Counted from the first letter of the stretch, positions 1-9,760 are shown. The stretch is DNA of 64,000 nucleotides from Sphingobacterium sp. (GCA_022712315.1 JALAGS010000116.1:1-64000), one strand, 5' to 3'. A program made the numbers and translations. Notes: generated from the sequence alone by a model not told the origin.

Positions 1-196
1 CCACAACACCACCTTTAATGAACACTTCTTGTTCACCTTTACCTTGTTGAATAATTACTTTTCCATCTTCCAAAGTAGAAACAATGGCAGCGTGGTCTTT
101 CAAAATCTGGAAAGAGCCCGCAGAGCCAGGTACAGTAACAGATGTTACTTCGCCTTCGAATGCTAATTTGTCTGGAGTGATAATTGTTAATTTCAT
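1..196 (-). CDS. atpC: F1Fo ATP synthase epsilon subunit, AtpC (partial, C-terminus outside window)
   Basis: Translating the minus strand from the ATG at 196-194 gives MKLTIITPDKLAFEGEV..., then a VTVPGSAGSFQILKDHAAI segment. This is the N-terminal beta-sandwich of the epsilon subunit of the F1 sector, which sits on the central stalk and couples rotation to catalysis and inhibits ATP hydrolysis. About 65 residues are present and the frame runs open through base 1, so the gene is cut by the window edge and was missed by the ORF track. It lies 109 bp downstream of atpD on the same strand, the usual atpD-atpC order in Bacteroidota, where this pair is often apart from the other atp genes. Co-transcription with atpD is likely. 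Confidence 0.93.
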   Translation of the reverse strand, partial: MKLTIITPDKLAFEGEVTSVTVPGSAGSFQILKDHAAIVSTLEDGKVIIQQGKGEQEVFIKGGVV

Positions 197-305
197 TATT
201 CTTAGATATAAGATTTGAGATATGAGATTTGAGAACTTTAGGTTTTCAAATAGATATGAGATAATCGAAAGTCTATTATCTCATATCTAGTGTCTAATAT
301 CTAAA
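197..305. repeat. Repetitive, hairpin-forming spacer between atpD and atpC
   Basis: The 109 bp spacer is built from variants of one word. Two adjacent 14-mers, AGATATAAGATTTG (204-217) and AGATATGAGATTTG (218-231), differ at one base. AGATATGAGA recurs at 252-261 as part of a perfect 15 bp inverted repeat, TAGATATGAGATAAT (251-265) and its complement (275-289), with a 9-nt loop. It may be a small dispersed intergenic repeat of the kind scattered through Sphingobacteriaceae genomes, or an RNA hairpin that tunes atpC relative to atpD. It lacks a T-run, so a strong terminator is unlikely. Confidence 0.6.
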
Positions 306-1826
<1,521 letters not shown>

Positions 1827-1876
1827 TTATTAATCAATTTTATATAAGAGACATAAAAGGCCTCTTTTTTGGTCAG

Positions 1877-1908
1877 CAAAAATAAGGTTATTCGTTTTTA
1901 AAAACAAA
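1877..1908 (-). promoter_or_regulatory. Bacteroidota-type promoter of atpD-atpC
   Basis: On the minus strand the sequence reads TTTG, 20 bases, then TATTTTTG. This is an exact match to the Bacteroidota primary sigma factor consensus (TTTG at -33, TAnnTTTG at -7, spacing 19-21). Transcription would start about 60 nt before the atpD ATG. It is the only regulatory element in the left part of the 369 bp gap 1809-2177; the right part holds the hairpin at 2100-2143. Confidence 0.8.
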
Positions 1909-2099
1909 TAGAATTTGCAATTAAATTACAATTTTATTAATGTAGGTCAAAATGTTATCGATTGTAATTCTGTCTGTTCCGATTCTTCTACCTGCAAATA
2001 TAGTTTTTCTCTTTTATCTTGCTATAGATTTTTCAAGATTACCCCTTTGTTTCGGTGAATCTTTTGTCTTTTTTTCTGGATGGGAAGATGTTAAATGAA

Positions 2100-2143
2100 A
2101 TCGACCTGTAACGAAATGCTTTGATCCTTCGTTACAGGTCGAT
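2100..2143 (-). terminator. Hairpin terminator candidate after the coiled-coil membrane gene
   Basis: A perfect 16 bp inverted repeat, ATCGACCTGTAACGAA (2100-2115) and its complement (2128-2143), encloses a 12-nt loop. It begins 35 bp downstream of the stop codon of the minus-strand gene at 2178-2828. The tail read on the minus strand (TTTCATTTAAC) is only modestly T-rich. Terminator function is inferred from position and stem quality. Confidence 0.6.
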
Positions 2144-2177
2144 CTAGACACACCTGCTATCTTGTCGGAATGGGGCG

Positions 2178-2828
2178 CTATATTTTTTTGTTTAGTTCAT
2201 CTTGTAATTGGCGTTTGAGCAGTTGCTCTTTCTCCATCGACTTTTTGCGGAATGTAGCAAATTCTTCTTGGGATTGCTCAGCAGTTTTTTGAAACTCCAC
2301 CGTGTCCACTTTTGCTTTCCGATAAGAAAATAAAAAGATAAACGCTGCTACTGCCAATACCGAAATGATCGTCCAGACCACAGTACTATAAAATGTTTTT
2401 GATGTGTTTATTCCTAAGAACGAGAAACTTTCTGTTTTTTCCTTCTCCTGTGCCAGCTGGTCTTTTAAAACCTGAATAGAATCCTGTAAAGTTTTAGTAT
2501 TTGACGTATAGTTACTGGAAGAGGATTTCAAGGAGCTGATCTCTTTGTGAAGTTTTGCTACGGTATCAATTACATTTCTTTTAACAATATCAAGATTGGT
2601 TTTGCGCACCATCTTGAAGTCATAGTTATTTTTTGAGATATAATTGAGGTGGTCAAATTGATTTGCCAAACTTCCTTTTTTTAATCCATCTGGACTGTAT
2701 TTGAAGGCATTATCCTGTTGTGTCGCCGTAGAAGAGGGGGCTGCCGCAGGAGTCTGTGCCTGTAATTGTGTATAGGATGAAATAAATAAAATTGTAAAGA
2801 ATATAAATGCTAATCTCAATTTGCTCAT
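2178..2828 (-). CDS. Single-pass membrane protein with coiled coils, function unknown
   Basis: I do not recognise a catalytic family. The 216-residue product starts with a hydrophobic signal-like segment (LAFIFFTILFISSY, residues 6-19) ending near LQAQ. A low-complexity PAAAPSSTATQQ stretch follows, then a predicted coiled coil (about residues 85-135, HKEISSLK...TLQDSIQVLKDQLAQEKEK). One strong transmembrane helix (about 149-170, VVWTIISVLAVAAFIFLF) is followed by a charged C-terminal coiled coil rich in Q, E and K. This predicts a periplasmic coiled-coil domain anchored by one helix with a cytoplasmic tail. Similar small Bacteroidota proteins sometimes carry doubtful methyltransferase labels; nothing here supports that. 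It lies downstream of araR on the same strand, but a hairpin between them suggests separate transcription. Confidence 0.75.
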   Translation of the reverse strand: MSKLRLAFIFFTILFISSYTQLQAQTPAAAPSSTATQQDNAFKYSPDGLKKGSLANQFDHLNYISKNNYDFKMVRKTNLDIVKRNVIDTVAKLHKEISSLKSSSSNYTSNTKTLQDSIQVLKDQLAQEKEKTESFSFLGINTSKTFYSTVVWTIISVLAVAAFIFLFSYRKAKVDTVEFQKTAEQSQEEFATFRKKSMEKEQLLKRQLQDELNKKI

Positions 2829-2860
2829 AGTTGTTTATTTTTATAGAATACGTTTATTCA

Positions 2861-2890
2861 GCATATCCTCATTGTAAAAATAGGATATGC
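2861..2890. terminator. Intergenic hairpin between araR and the coiled-coil membrane gene
   Basis: GCATATCCT (2861-2869) and AGGATATGC (2882-2890) form a perfect 9 bp stem with a 12-nt loop. It lies 88 bp after the araR stop and 33 bp before the ATG of the next minus-strand gene. It could terminate araR transcription or act in the leader of the next gene. Confidence 0.4.
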
Positions 2891-2977
2891 CTGTGATAAA
2901 TATAAGGAATTATTGAAAAAACGAAAATGGAAAGTGAAATATATTCCTTTTCCTTTGTCTGATTCCTGATCGTGTTC

Positions 2978-3682
2978 TTATGATTCGATTGACCAGCTGG
3001 GCAAATAACGTAAGAAGGACATAATCTTTTCTTTATAGATAGCTGTATTCAGTTTGAAATAGTAGGCTCCTTTTTTAGAATTTTCTTTATCTTTTTCCTG
3101 CAGTTTAATAATGAGATCAGATGCAAGCAGTTTTCGGCTAAAATTGCGTTTATCCAATTCGATATTGTATACGCCCTCATAGAGCGCAGCAATTTGAGGG
3201 ATTGTGAATTTTTCAGGGAGCAACTCGAACAAAATCGGATACAAGGCTGCTTTCATACGTAAACGATGCTGTGCTGAAGAAATCATTTGGTCATGATCGA
3301 AGATCAACGCTGGATGCTGCTGTAAGGGAAACCATCGGGCTTCGTAATCGTCACTTAGGATATGTTTGTATTGTTGCGTATCAATTAATGCAAAATAACA
3401 GATGCTGACAACCCGATCGTTGGGTTCACGGTTAGGTTCCCCAAATACACTACACTGCTCCATGTATACATTTTCAAGTCCGGTTAATTGTCTGAGTACT
3501 CTGCTCGCGGCCTCTTCGGGACTTTCGTCAGATTGAACGAAGCCGCCCATTAGACTCCATTTATTTCTTTCTGGTTCGAAATCTCGTTTAATTAAAAGCA
3601 CTTCCAGGGATTCGCCGTTAAATCCAAATATGATACAGTCTACCGCCAAAAGGATCCCTGAATCTTTTTTATAATATTCCAT
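2978..3682 (-). CDS. araR: Nudix-type arabinose regulator, AraR/NrtR family
   Basis: The 234-residue protein has an N-terminal Nudix fold (about residues 8-145: LLAVDCIIFGFNGESLEVLLIKR, then WSLMGGFVQSDES). A C-terminal winged helix follows (about 160-225: FTIPQIAALYEGVYNIELDKRNFSRKL). The Nudix box GxxxxxEAASRVLRQLTGL keeps its glycine but is degenerate at catalytic positions, as in regulators that bind rather than hydrolyse their ligand. In Bacteroides thetaiotaomicron a protein of this architecture is the arabinose-responsive repressor AraR. Divergent placement next to araB supports the same role: L-arabinose would release it from the araB control region. A related NrtR-like role in NAD metabolism is less likely given the neighbours. 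Confidence 0.88.
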   Translation of the reverse strand: MEYYKKDSGILLAVDCIIFGFNGESLEVLLIKRDFEPERNKWSLMGGFVQSDESPEEAASRVLRQLTGLENVYMEQCSVFGEPNREPNDRVVSICYFALIDTQQYKHILSDDYEARWFPLQQHPALIFDHDQMISSAQHRLRMKAALYPILFELLPEKFTIPQIAALYEGVYNIELDKRNFSRKLLASDLIIKLQEKDKENSKKGAYYFKLNTAIYKEKIMSFLRYLPSWSIES

Positions 3683-3732
3683 CGTCTATCGTTTTATCTT
3701 TTTATCTGACTTCATCCCGTTTATTCACTCAG

Positions 3733-3762
3733 CAAAACTATGTAAAAAAGTAAATAGCTAAA
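3733..3762 (-). promoter_or_regulatory. Candidate araR promoter
   Basis: On the minus strand TAGTTTTG (3740-3733) matches the TAnnTTTG -7 element exactly. The -33 position is only approximate (TTTA at 3762-3759, spacing 18). Transcription would start about 45 nt before the araR ATG. Confidence 0.5.
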
Positions 3763-3862
3763 AATAAGTATAATAATTGTCTGATATGTCCCGCAAAAAT
3801 GCTTTTGTATGCCAATAACAAGGGTTCGGGTTCACCATAATTTGCTGGGATGAAGTTAGCTC

Positions 3863-3904
3863 AATTTTTTAAATATGAAAATTTTCTTTCATATTTAAAA
3901 AATT
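3863..3904. promoter_or_regulatory. Large perfect palindrome upstream of araB, candidate AraR operator
   Basis: AATTTTTTAAATATGAAA (3863-3880) is followed after 6 nt by its exact complement (3887-3904), an 18+18 bp perfect inverted repeat. It lies in the 330 bp araR-araB divergent region, ending 9 bp before the TTTG of the putative araB promoter. Dyad symmetry suits a dimeric regulator such as AraR, which is encoded next door. A divergent terminator is a weaker alternative, because no gene ends here. Operator function is inference. Confidence 0.55.
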
Positions 3905-3913
3905 AAATGTTTA

Positions 3914-3947
3914 TTTGACACTAATTATTTTTAAAGTGCTAACTTTA
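3914..3947 (+). promoter_or_regulatory. Candidate promoter of the ara operon
   Basis: TTTG at 3914-3917 and TAACTTTA at 3940-3947 approximate the Bacteroidota -33 and -7 elements, with 22 nt between them and one mismatch in the -7 box. Predicted transcription start is about 3953, so the GTG the ORF track uses as the araB start would be at the very 5' end of the transcript. This favours the ATG at 4013. Confidence 0.5.
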
Positions 3948-4012
3948 CGAGTGTGGTATTGAAAAATAAGACGTTAGAAACAATTATAAGTTATAAACCA
4001 AATTCAGCAAAA

Positions 4013-5701
4013 ATGTATAAATCGTATGTCATTGGCGTGGACTATGGAAGTGATTCAGTCCGTTCGGTCTTGGTCGATGCTAACAATGGCGAGGAAATAG
4101 CTTCTTCCGTATTTTATTATCCTCGATGGAAAAGAGGTGAGTATTGTGATGCCGCTTCCAGTCAGTTCAGGCAACACCCTTTGGATTACATCGAAGGATT
4201 GGAAGCGACAATAAAGGATTGTTTGCTCAAATCGGGGTTGAATAATATCGGGACTGCTGTAAAAGCAATTTCCGTGGATACAACGGGATCGACTCCAGTG
4301 GCCGTCAATGCGCAAGGAGTTCCCTTGGCTCTACTTGATGAGTTTAAAGATAATCCTAATGCGATGTTTGTCTTATGGAAAGATCATACAGCTGTTCAGG
4401 AGGCTAAAGAGATTAATCTTCATAATCAAAATAGCGCAGTGGATTATCTGAAGTATGTGGGCGGTGTCTATTCTTCAGAGTGGTTCTGGGCTAAATTGCT
4501 TCATGTTTTTAGAGTAGATGAGCAGGTAAGGAAGGCAACATTCAGTTGGGTTGAACACTGCGATTATATTCCCTTTTTATTAACAGGTGGTGTAGATGCT
4601 TCCGCGATCAAACGAGGTGTATGTGCGGCAGGGCATAAGTCGCTTTGGGCTGAAGAATTCGATGGATTACCTCCGAACGCATTTTTTTCTGCCCTAGACC
4701 CTTTGCTGGATGGCTTTGTGGATCGCTTGTTTTCTGAGACCCATACTTCAGATAAGCCAGCGGGCCAGCTTTCAGAAGAATGGGCGCAACGGTTGGGTCT
4801 TACAACATCGGTGGTTGTTGGGATAGGTGCATTTGACTGTCATATGGGGGCCGTTGGTGGGCAAATTGAGCCCTATTATCTGAGTAAGGTCATGGGGACT
4901 TCAACCTGTGATATGTTGGTGGCACCTAAAGAAGAGGTGCAGCATACATTAGTCAAAGGCATCTGCGGTCAAGTGGATGGTTCGATCATTCCGGGAATGA
5001 TTGGTATGGAGGCAGGTCAGTCCGCATTTGGAGACGCTTATGCCTGGTTGAAACAAATTTTATTGTGGCCAACGAAAAACCTGATTCAAGGAGTTGATGG
5101 AATCACAGCGACTATGGGAGAACAAATTCTAGCGACTTTGGAAGAAAAGCTACTGGTTAGTTTAAGTGAGCAGGCAGCACTTTTGCCTGTAACAGCAAGT
5201 TCGGAATTAGCCCTAGACTGGCTTAATGGGCGTCGGACTCCCGATGCAGACCAATCCTTGAAAGGTGCGGTTACGGGCTTGCATCTTGGAACAGATGCTC
5301 CCCGAATCTTCCGTGCGATTGTTGAAGCGACATGCTTTGGCGCAAAGGCTATTGTGGATCGATTTGTAGAGCAGGGTATTCCCGTCAAAGGTTTGATTGG
5401 TTTAGGGGGAGTGGCAAAAAAATCACCATTTATTATGCAGATGATGGCCAATGTGATGAATATGCCTATTCGTATTCATAAGAGTGAACAGACTTGTGCT
5501 ATTGGCGCAGCGATGTTCGCCGCGACTGCAGCAGGGCTGTATGACCGTGTTGAGGATGCCATGGAAGCCATGGGGCAAGGCTTTGAACGAACCTATGTCC
5601 CAGAGGATAAATGGGTGTCTATGTATGCTGAGCGTTATGAACGTTACAAGGCTCTGGGCGCTTTCATCGAAGGAAAAGAGTTATTGTCCATTACCGTTTA
5701 A
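4013..5701 (+). CDS. araB: L-ribulokinase, AraB
   Basis: FGGY-family kinase that phosphorylates L-ribulose to L-ribulose 5-phosphate, the second step of bacterial arabinose catabolism, in the cytoplasm. From the ATG at 4013 the protein is 562 residues, the usual AraB length, and begins MYKSYVIGVDYGSDSVRSVLVD, the N-terminal ATP-binding phosphate loop. Further marks are SVDTTGSTPVAVN, the substrate region GIGAFDCHMGAVGG, and the C-terminal GLIGLGGVAKKSPFIMQMMANVM and QTCAIGAAMFAA segments of the second actin-like domain. The ORF track starts 20 codons earlier at a GTG; those residues match nothing in the family and sit at the predicted transcript start. First gene of the operon, 17 bp before araD. 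Confidence 0.97.
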   Translation: MYKSYVIGVDYGSDSVRSVLVDANNGEEIASSVFYYPRWKRGEYCDAASSQFRQHPLDYIEGLEATIKDCLLKSGLNNIGTAVKAISVDTTGSTPVAVNAQGVPLALLDEFKDNPNAMFVLWKDHTAVQEAKEINLHNQNSAVDYLKYVGGVYSSEWFWAKLLHVFRVDEQVRKATFSWVEHCDYIPFLLTGGVDASAIKRGVCAAGHKSLWAEEFDGLPPNAFFSALDPLLDGFVDRLFSETHTSDKPAGQLSEEWAQRLGLTTSVVVGIGAFDCHMGAVGGQIEPYYLSKVMGTSTCDMLVAPKEEVQHTLVKGICGQVDGSIIPGMIGMEAGQSAFGDAYAWLKQILLWPTKNLIQGVDGITATMGEQILATLEEKLLVSLSEQAALLPVTASSELALDWLNGRRTPDADQSLKGAVTGLHLGTDAPRIFRAIVEATCFGAKAIVDRFVEQGIPVKGLIGLGGVAKKSPFIMQMMANVMNMPIRIHKSEQTCAIGAAMFAATAAGLYDRVEDAMEAMGQGFERTYVPEDKWVSMYAERYERYKALGAFIEGKELLSITV

Positions 5702-5718
5702 TCATCGAAATTTTAACC

Positions 5719-6411
5719 ATGTATAATTCAATTAAAGAGGAAGCCTACCATTGCAATATGCAATTGCCCCAGTTGGGTCTTGTGCTTTTTACATTTGGAA
5801 ATGTCAGTGTTGTCGATCGTCAGCACGGAGTTTTTGCCATAAAACCGAGCGGCGTTCCCTATGAGGAGCTTTCACCGGATCATATGGTGATTGTTGACTT
5901 CGAAGGGAATGTAGTTGAAGGTCACCTTAGGCCTTCGTCAGATACAAAAACGCATGCGGTATTGTATAAACATTGGAAAGAAATTGGTGGGATCACCCAC
6001 ACGCACTCTACCTATGCAACTGCTTGGGCACAGAGTCAACGTGATATTCCGATTTTCGGAACAACTCATGCAGATCATTTGACGGTAGATATTCCTTGTG
6101 CGCCCCCAATGCGTGATGAAATGATTGCAGGGAACTATGAACATGAAACGGGCTTCCAGATTATCAATCATTTCGCTGAAAATAAACTGGATCATAAAGA
6201 GGTGGAAATGATCTTAGTGGGTAATCATGCGCCCTTTGTGTGGGGTAAAACCGGAATAAAGTCTGTTTATAACAGTGCCGTACTGGAACAAGTGGCTAAA
6301 ATGGCCTGGTTGACGGAACAGATCAATCCCGAAGCACCTCGATTAAAACCTGCGTTAATCAAAAAGCATTATGAACGGAAGCATGGGACAAATGCCTATT
6401 ATGGTCAATAA
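5719..6411 (+). CDS. araD: L-ribulose-5-phosphate 4-epimerase, AraD
   Basis: Class II aldolase/epimerase family enzyme that converts L-ribulose 5-phosphate to D-xylulose 5-phosphate, delivering arabinose carbon to the pentose phosphate pathway. The 230-residue length is normal. The phosphate-binding FGNVSV segment (about residue 28) and KPSGVPYEEL are present. The zinc ligands appear in HTHSTYATAWAQ (about residues 94-106) and in a later histidine near GNHAPF. The C-terminal half matches AraD rather than fuculose aldolase (NSAVLEQVAKMAWLTEQINP). It sits between araB and araA, with short spacers, in the order araB-araD-araA. Confidence 0.97.
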   Translation: MYNSIKEEAYHCNMQLPQLGLVLFTFGNVSVVDRQHGVFAIKPSGVPYEELSPDHMVIVDFEGNVVEGHLRPSSDTKTHAVLYKHWKEIGGITHTHSTYATAWAQSQRDIPIFGTTHADHLTVDIPCAPPMRDEMIAGNYEHETGFQIINHFAENKLDHKEVEMILVGNHAPFVWGKTGIKSVYNSAVLEQVAKMAWLTEQINPEAPRLKPALIKKHYERKHGTNAYYGQ

Positions 6412-6453
6412 TTCTGAACAATAAAAAAACTATAGCAAAAACTACAATTTAAA

Positions 6454-7956
6454 ATGAATATCAATTTAAGAGAACTTGAGGTCTGGTTTGTTGTTGGGAG
6501 CCAGGATCTTTATGGAGAAGAAACATTAAGACAGGTTGCTGTTCACGCCGAAGAAATCGCAAATTATTTACATGCGCAAGGGACGATTCCTGTGGCGGTA
6601 AAATACAAACCGATCGTCAAAAATACAGATGAGATTTATGCGACGTTGACTGCTGCTAACAATGAGCAGAATTGTATTGGAGTCATTACCTGGATGCATA
6701 CGTTTTCACCTGCAAAGATGTGGATCAGAGGTTTAAAAGCGTTACAAAAACCGTTGTTGCATCTACATACGCAGTATAACCAAGATATTCCATGGAATAG
6801 TATCGACATGGATTTTATGAACCTAAACCAAAGTGCACATGGTGATCGTGAATTTGGACATATCGTCAGCCGTTTAAAAATAGGCCGTAAAGTTGTAACC
6901 GGGCATTGGCAGGATGCGGAAGTGCTTGAACGGATCAATGTTTGGGCACGTGCAGCTGCAGGGTGGCATGACTGGCAGGGTGCTAAATTTGCACGATTCG
7001 GCGATAACATGCGTTATGTGGCCGTCACAGATGGCGATAAGGTGGAAGCTGAGTCGCAATTTGGCTTTTCGGTAAATACGTATGCCATTGGCGATTTGGT
7101 CGAGATAATCAATGCAAGCACTGAAGCAGAAATAGCGGCCTTAGTGGCGGAGTACGAGGCAACTTATGAACTAGCCGAAAATGTGCAAGCGGGTGGTGTA
7201 TTTCGCCATAACTTAATCGAAGCGGCCAAAATAGAAATTGGTCTGCGGAAGTTTTTGGAGCAAGGCAACTTTAAAGGTTTTACAGATACTTTTGAGGATT
7301 TGCATGGCATGGTACAACTCCCTGGTTTGGCGGTACAACGTCTAATGGCTGAGGGCTATGGTTTTGCCGGTGAAGGGGATTGGAAGACTCCGGCTTTGGT
7401 GCGTGCTTGCAAAGTGATGGGGGCAGGATTAGCGGGAACAACAGCATTTATGGAAGATTATACCTACCATTTTGATCCGCAGAATCCCCTGGTACTTGGC
7501 TCACATATGTTGGAAGTGGATCCGGCTTTAGCAACGGGCAAACCACGTATAGAAGTACATCCCCTTGGAATTGGCGGCAAGGCAGATCCTGCGCGTTTGG
7601 TTTTCAATGGCCAGAGCGGAGATGCATTGAATGCCTCCTTGGTCGATATGGGAACGCGCTTTCGCTTGATCGTTAATAAAGTACAAGGTATTTCTGTGGA
7701 AGAGGAATTACCCAAACTTCCTGTTGCGCGTGTGTTATGGAAACCGCTTCCTGATATGAAAACAGGCTGCAGTGCCTGGATTGTAGCGGGGGGGGCACAC
7801 CATACCGCATACAGCTTGAGCTTAACACCCGAATATCTGGAGGACTTTGCTCGTATTGCGGGACTAGAATATGTGTTGATCGACGAGGAGACTACGGTTG
7901 CGAAACTCGAAGATCAATTAAAATGGAATGAACTTTATTATTTACTCAGTAAATAA
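6454..7956 (+). CDS. araA: L-arabinose isomerase, AraA
   Basis: Interconverts L-arabinose and L-ribulose, the entry step of the pathway, in the cytoplasm with a divalent metal. The 500-residue length is standard. The N-terminus LEVWFVVGSQDLYGEETLRQV is diagnostic of AraA. GVITWMHTFSPAKMWIRGL, GFTDTFEDLHGMVQLPGLAVQRLMAEGYGFAGEGDWK (with metal-binding glutamates) and MLEVDPALATGKPRIEVHPLGIGGK follow in the expected order. It follows araD by 42 bp and is followed by a hairpin before the transporter gene, so mRNA levels on the two sides may differ. Confidence 0.98.
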   Translation: MNINLRELEVWFVVGSQDLYGEETLRQVAVHAEEIANYLHAQGTIPVAVKYKPIVKNTDEIYATLTAANNEQNCIGVITWMHTFSPAKMWIRGLKALQKPLLHLHTQYNQDIPWNSIDMDFMNLNQSAHGDREFGHIVSRLKIGRKVVTGHWQDAEVLERINVWARAAAGWHDWQGAKFARFGDNMRYVAVTDGDKVEAESQFGFSVNTYAIGDLVEIINASTEAEIAALVAEYEATYELAENVQAGGVFRHNLIEAAKIEIGLRKFLEQGNFKGFTDTFEDLHGMVQLPGLAVQRLMAEGYGFAGEGDWKTPALVRACKVMGAGLAGTTAFMEDYTYHFDPQNPLVLGSHMLEVDPALATGKPRIEVHPLGIGGKADPARLVFNGQSGDALNASLVDMGTRFRLIVNKVQGISVEEELPKLPVARVLWKPLPDMKTGCSAWIVAGGAHHTAYSLSLTPEYLEDFARIAGLEYVLIDEETTVAKLEDQLKWNELYYLLSK

Positions 7957-7961
7957 TAACC

Positions 7962-8001
7962 TAAGCCATTTATACTTCATCTTCGGGGTATAAATGGCTT
8001 A
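7962..8001 (+). promoter_or_regulatory. Intercistronic hairpin between araA and the symporter gene
   Basis: TAAGCCATTTATAC (7962-7975) and its exact complement (7988-8001) form a 14 bp stem around a 12-nt loop, starting 5 nt after the araA stop. The 3' flank is AGATAATAACC, with no T-run. An RNA processing or stabilising element, or partial attenuation, is more likely than full termination. Confidence 0.5.
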
Positions 8002-8024
8002 AGATAATAACCAATTTGGGAAAT

Positions 8025-9725
8025 ATGGAAAAATTTGCAACGGTAGATTACATCATCTTCGTAATTTACTTCTTTATTGTAGCCGGCTATGGCTACTGGA
8101 TTTATCGTAAAAAGACGAATAGTTTAAGCAGCAGCAAGGACTACTTTTTGGCGGAAGGATCACTGACCTGGTGGGCCATCGGCTCTTCGTTGATCGCATC
8201 GAATATTTCTGCTGAGCAGTTTATTGGCATGAGCGGTAATGGATTTGAGGTCGGTATTGCTGTAGCCGCTTATGAGCTTATTGCTGCAGTAGCTTTAATT
8301 ATTGTTGCGGTTTGGTTTATACCAGTCTATCTGAAAAATAAGATTTTCACCATGCCTCAATTTTTGAACAACCGATATAATGAAACGACGAGTCTCATTA
8401 TGGCAATTTTCTGGTTGTTTTTATATGTGTTTGTTAACCTGACATCGATTTTGTATCTAGGGGCAATCGCTATTTCGAGTATGGCAGGTGGCGGAGACAG
8501 CTTTCATACCATAACAGTTGCTTTAGCCGTTTTTGCCGTCATCATTACCTTAGGCGGAATGCGTGTCATTGGTTTTACAGATGTTATTCAGGTGGTTGTA
8601 TTGATTATTGGCGGTATAGCGACAACCTATGTGGCATTGACTTTAGTCAGTGAACATTTTGGTTTGGGACAAGATGCTTTGGCTGGATTCAATAAGCTGA
8701 TGGAAGATTCTCCGGAACATTTTAACCTATTTGTCGATAAACCTGGACCGGGGGCCAGTCAGGAAGATATCAATAAGTATCTGATGCTGCCTGGGATAGG
8801 GATGTACCTTGCAGGAATCTGGATTGTCAATTTAAATTATTGGGGCTGTAATCAATACATCACACAACGTGCTTTAGGAGCTGATCTAAAAACTGCACGT
8901 ACTGGAATTCTCTTTGCGGGATTTCTAAAACTGTTTATGCCAATTATCGTTATGCTTCCCGGAATTGCTGCTTATGTGCTCTACAAAAATGGCGCGCTGC
9001 AACAGGAAATGGCTCCTGGAGGGGTATTTCATGCCGATAATGCGTATTCGGCGATATTGGGCTATCTACCAAATGGTATGAAAGGGCTTGCGCTGGCAGC
9101 ACTTACAGCAGCAATTGTAGCCGGATTGGCCGGAAAAGCAAATAGTATCGCAACGATTTTTACACTGGATATTTTTAAGAAATACCTCAACAAAGATGCG
9201 AGTGAAGCTAAAATGGTATGGGTGGGAAAAATAACGATTATTGTATCTATTTTACTGTCGGTATTATTTACCTGGAATGATGCCTTAGGAATTGGTGGGG
9301 CTGGTGGCTTTACCTTTATCCAAAAATATACAGGTTTTATCAGTCCGGGTGTTTTTGCGATGTTTTTGTTGGGCATGTTTTGGAAAAGGACTACGGGAGC
9401 TGCTGCGATCACTGGACTCGTTACCGGTTTTGCGTTATCCGTATTTTTCAATGAATTTGCTACAAAAGTGCTTGGTCCCGAAACATGGCTGTATACTGCC
9501 TATCCAAATAAAGCGGGCGTTTATGAGATTCCATTTCAAATATGTATGGGATTAGCATTTGTATTTACTATGTTGGCCATGATTGCTGTGAGCTTATTTG
9601 GACCAAAGGTCAATCCAAAAGCTTTTGTATTGGATCGATCGATGTTTAAAGTAGAACCATCTGTATTAGCATTAATTGTTGTGACTTTACTGATGGTGAC
9701 TGCTATTTATGTGCGTTTCTGGTAG
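8025..9725 (+). CDS. Sodium:solute symporter (SSS/SGLT family), probable arabinose transporter
   Basis: Inner-membrane Na+-coupled sugar uptake. The 566-residue protein has about 14 hydrophobic helices, starting VDYIIFVIYFFIVAGYGYWIY. The SGLT signature SSLIASNISAEQFIGMSGNG (helix 1) and NYWGCNQYITQRALGA (about residue 275) are typical of Bacteroidota sugar symporters. Its place directly after araBDA and before an aldose 1-epimerase argues for L-arabinose; another monosaccharide such as galactose cannot be excluded from sequence. The ORF track starts at a TTG at 8016; the ATG at 8025 (MEKFATVDYI) fits the family start. Confidence 0.92.
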   Translation: MEKFATVDYIIFVIYFFIVAGYGYWIYRKKTNSLSSSKDYFLAEGSLTWWAIGSSLIASNISAEQFIGMSGNGFEVGIAVAAYELIAAVALIIVAVWFIPVYLKNKIFTMPQFLNNRYNETTSLIMAIFWLFLYVFVNLTSILYLGAIAISSMAGGGDSFHTITVALAVFAVIITLGGMRVIGFTDVIQVVVLIIGGIATTYVALTLVSEHFGLGQDALAGFNKLMEDSPEHFNLFVDKPGPGASQEDINKYLMLPGIGMYLAGIWIVNLNYWGCNQYITQRALGADLKTARTGILFAGFLKLFMPIIVMLPGIAAYVLYKNGALQQEMAPGGVFHADNAYSAILGYLPNGMKGLALAALTAAIVAGLAGKANSIATIFTLDIFKKYLNKDASEAKMVWVGKITIIVSILLSVLFTWNDALGIGGAGGFTFIQKYTGFISPGVFAMFLLGMFWKRTTGAAAITGLVTGFALSVFFNEFATKVLGPETWLYTAYPNKAGVYEIPFQICMGLAFVFTMLAMIAVSLFGPKVNPKAFVLDRSMFKVEPSVLALIVVTLLMVTAIYVRFW

Positions 9726-9760
9726 AAATGCCATCGGAAGAATTAACTAATTATGAACCA

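Noticed and set aside
3953-4012. N-terminal extension of araB from the GTG start
   Set aside because: The extra 20 residues are outside the FGGY family pattern and the GTG falls at the predicted transcription start; the ATG at 4013 gives a normal AraB.
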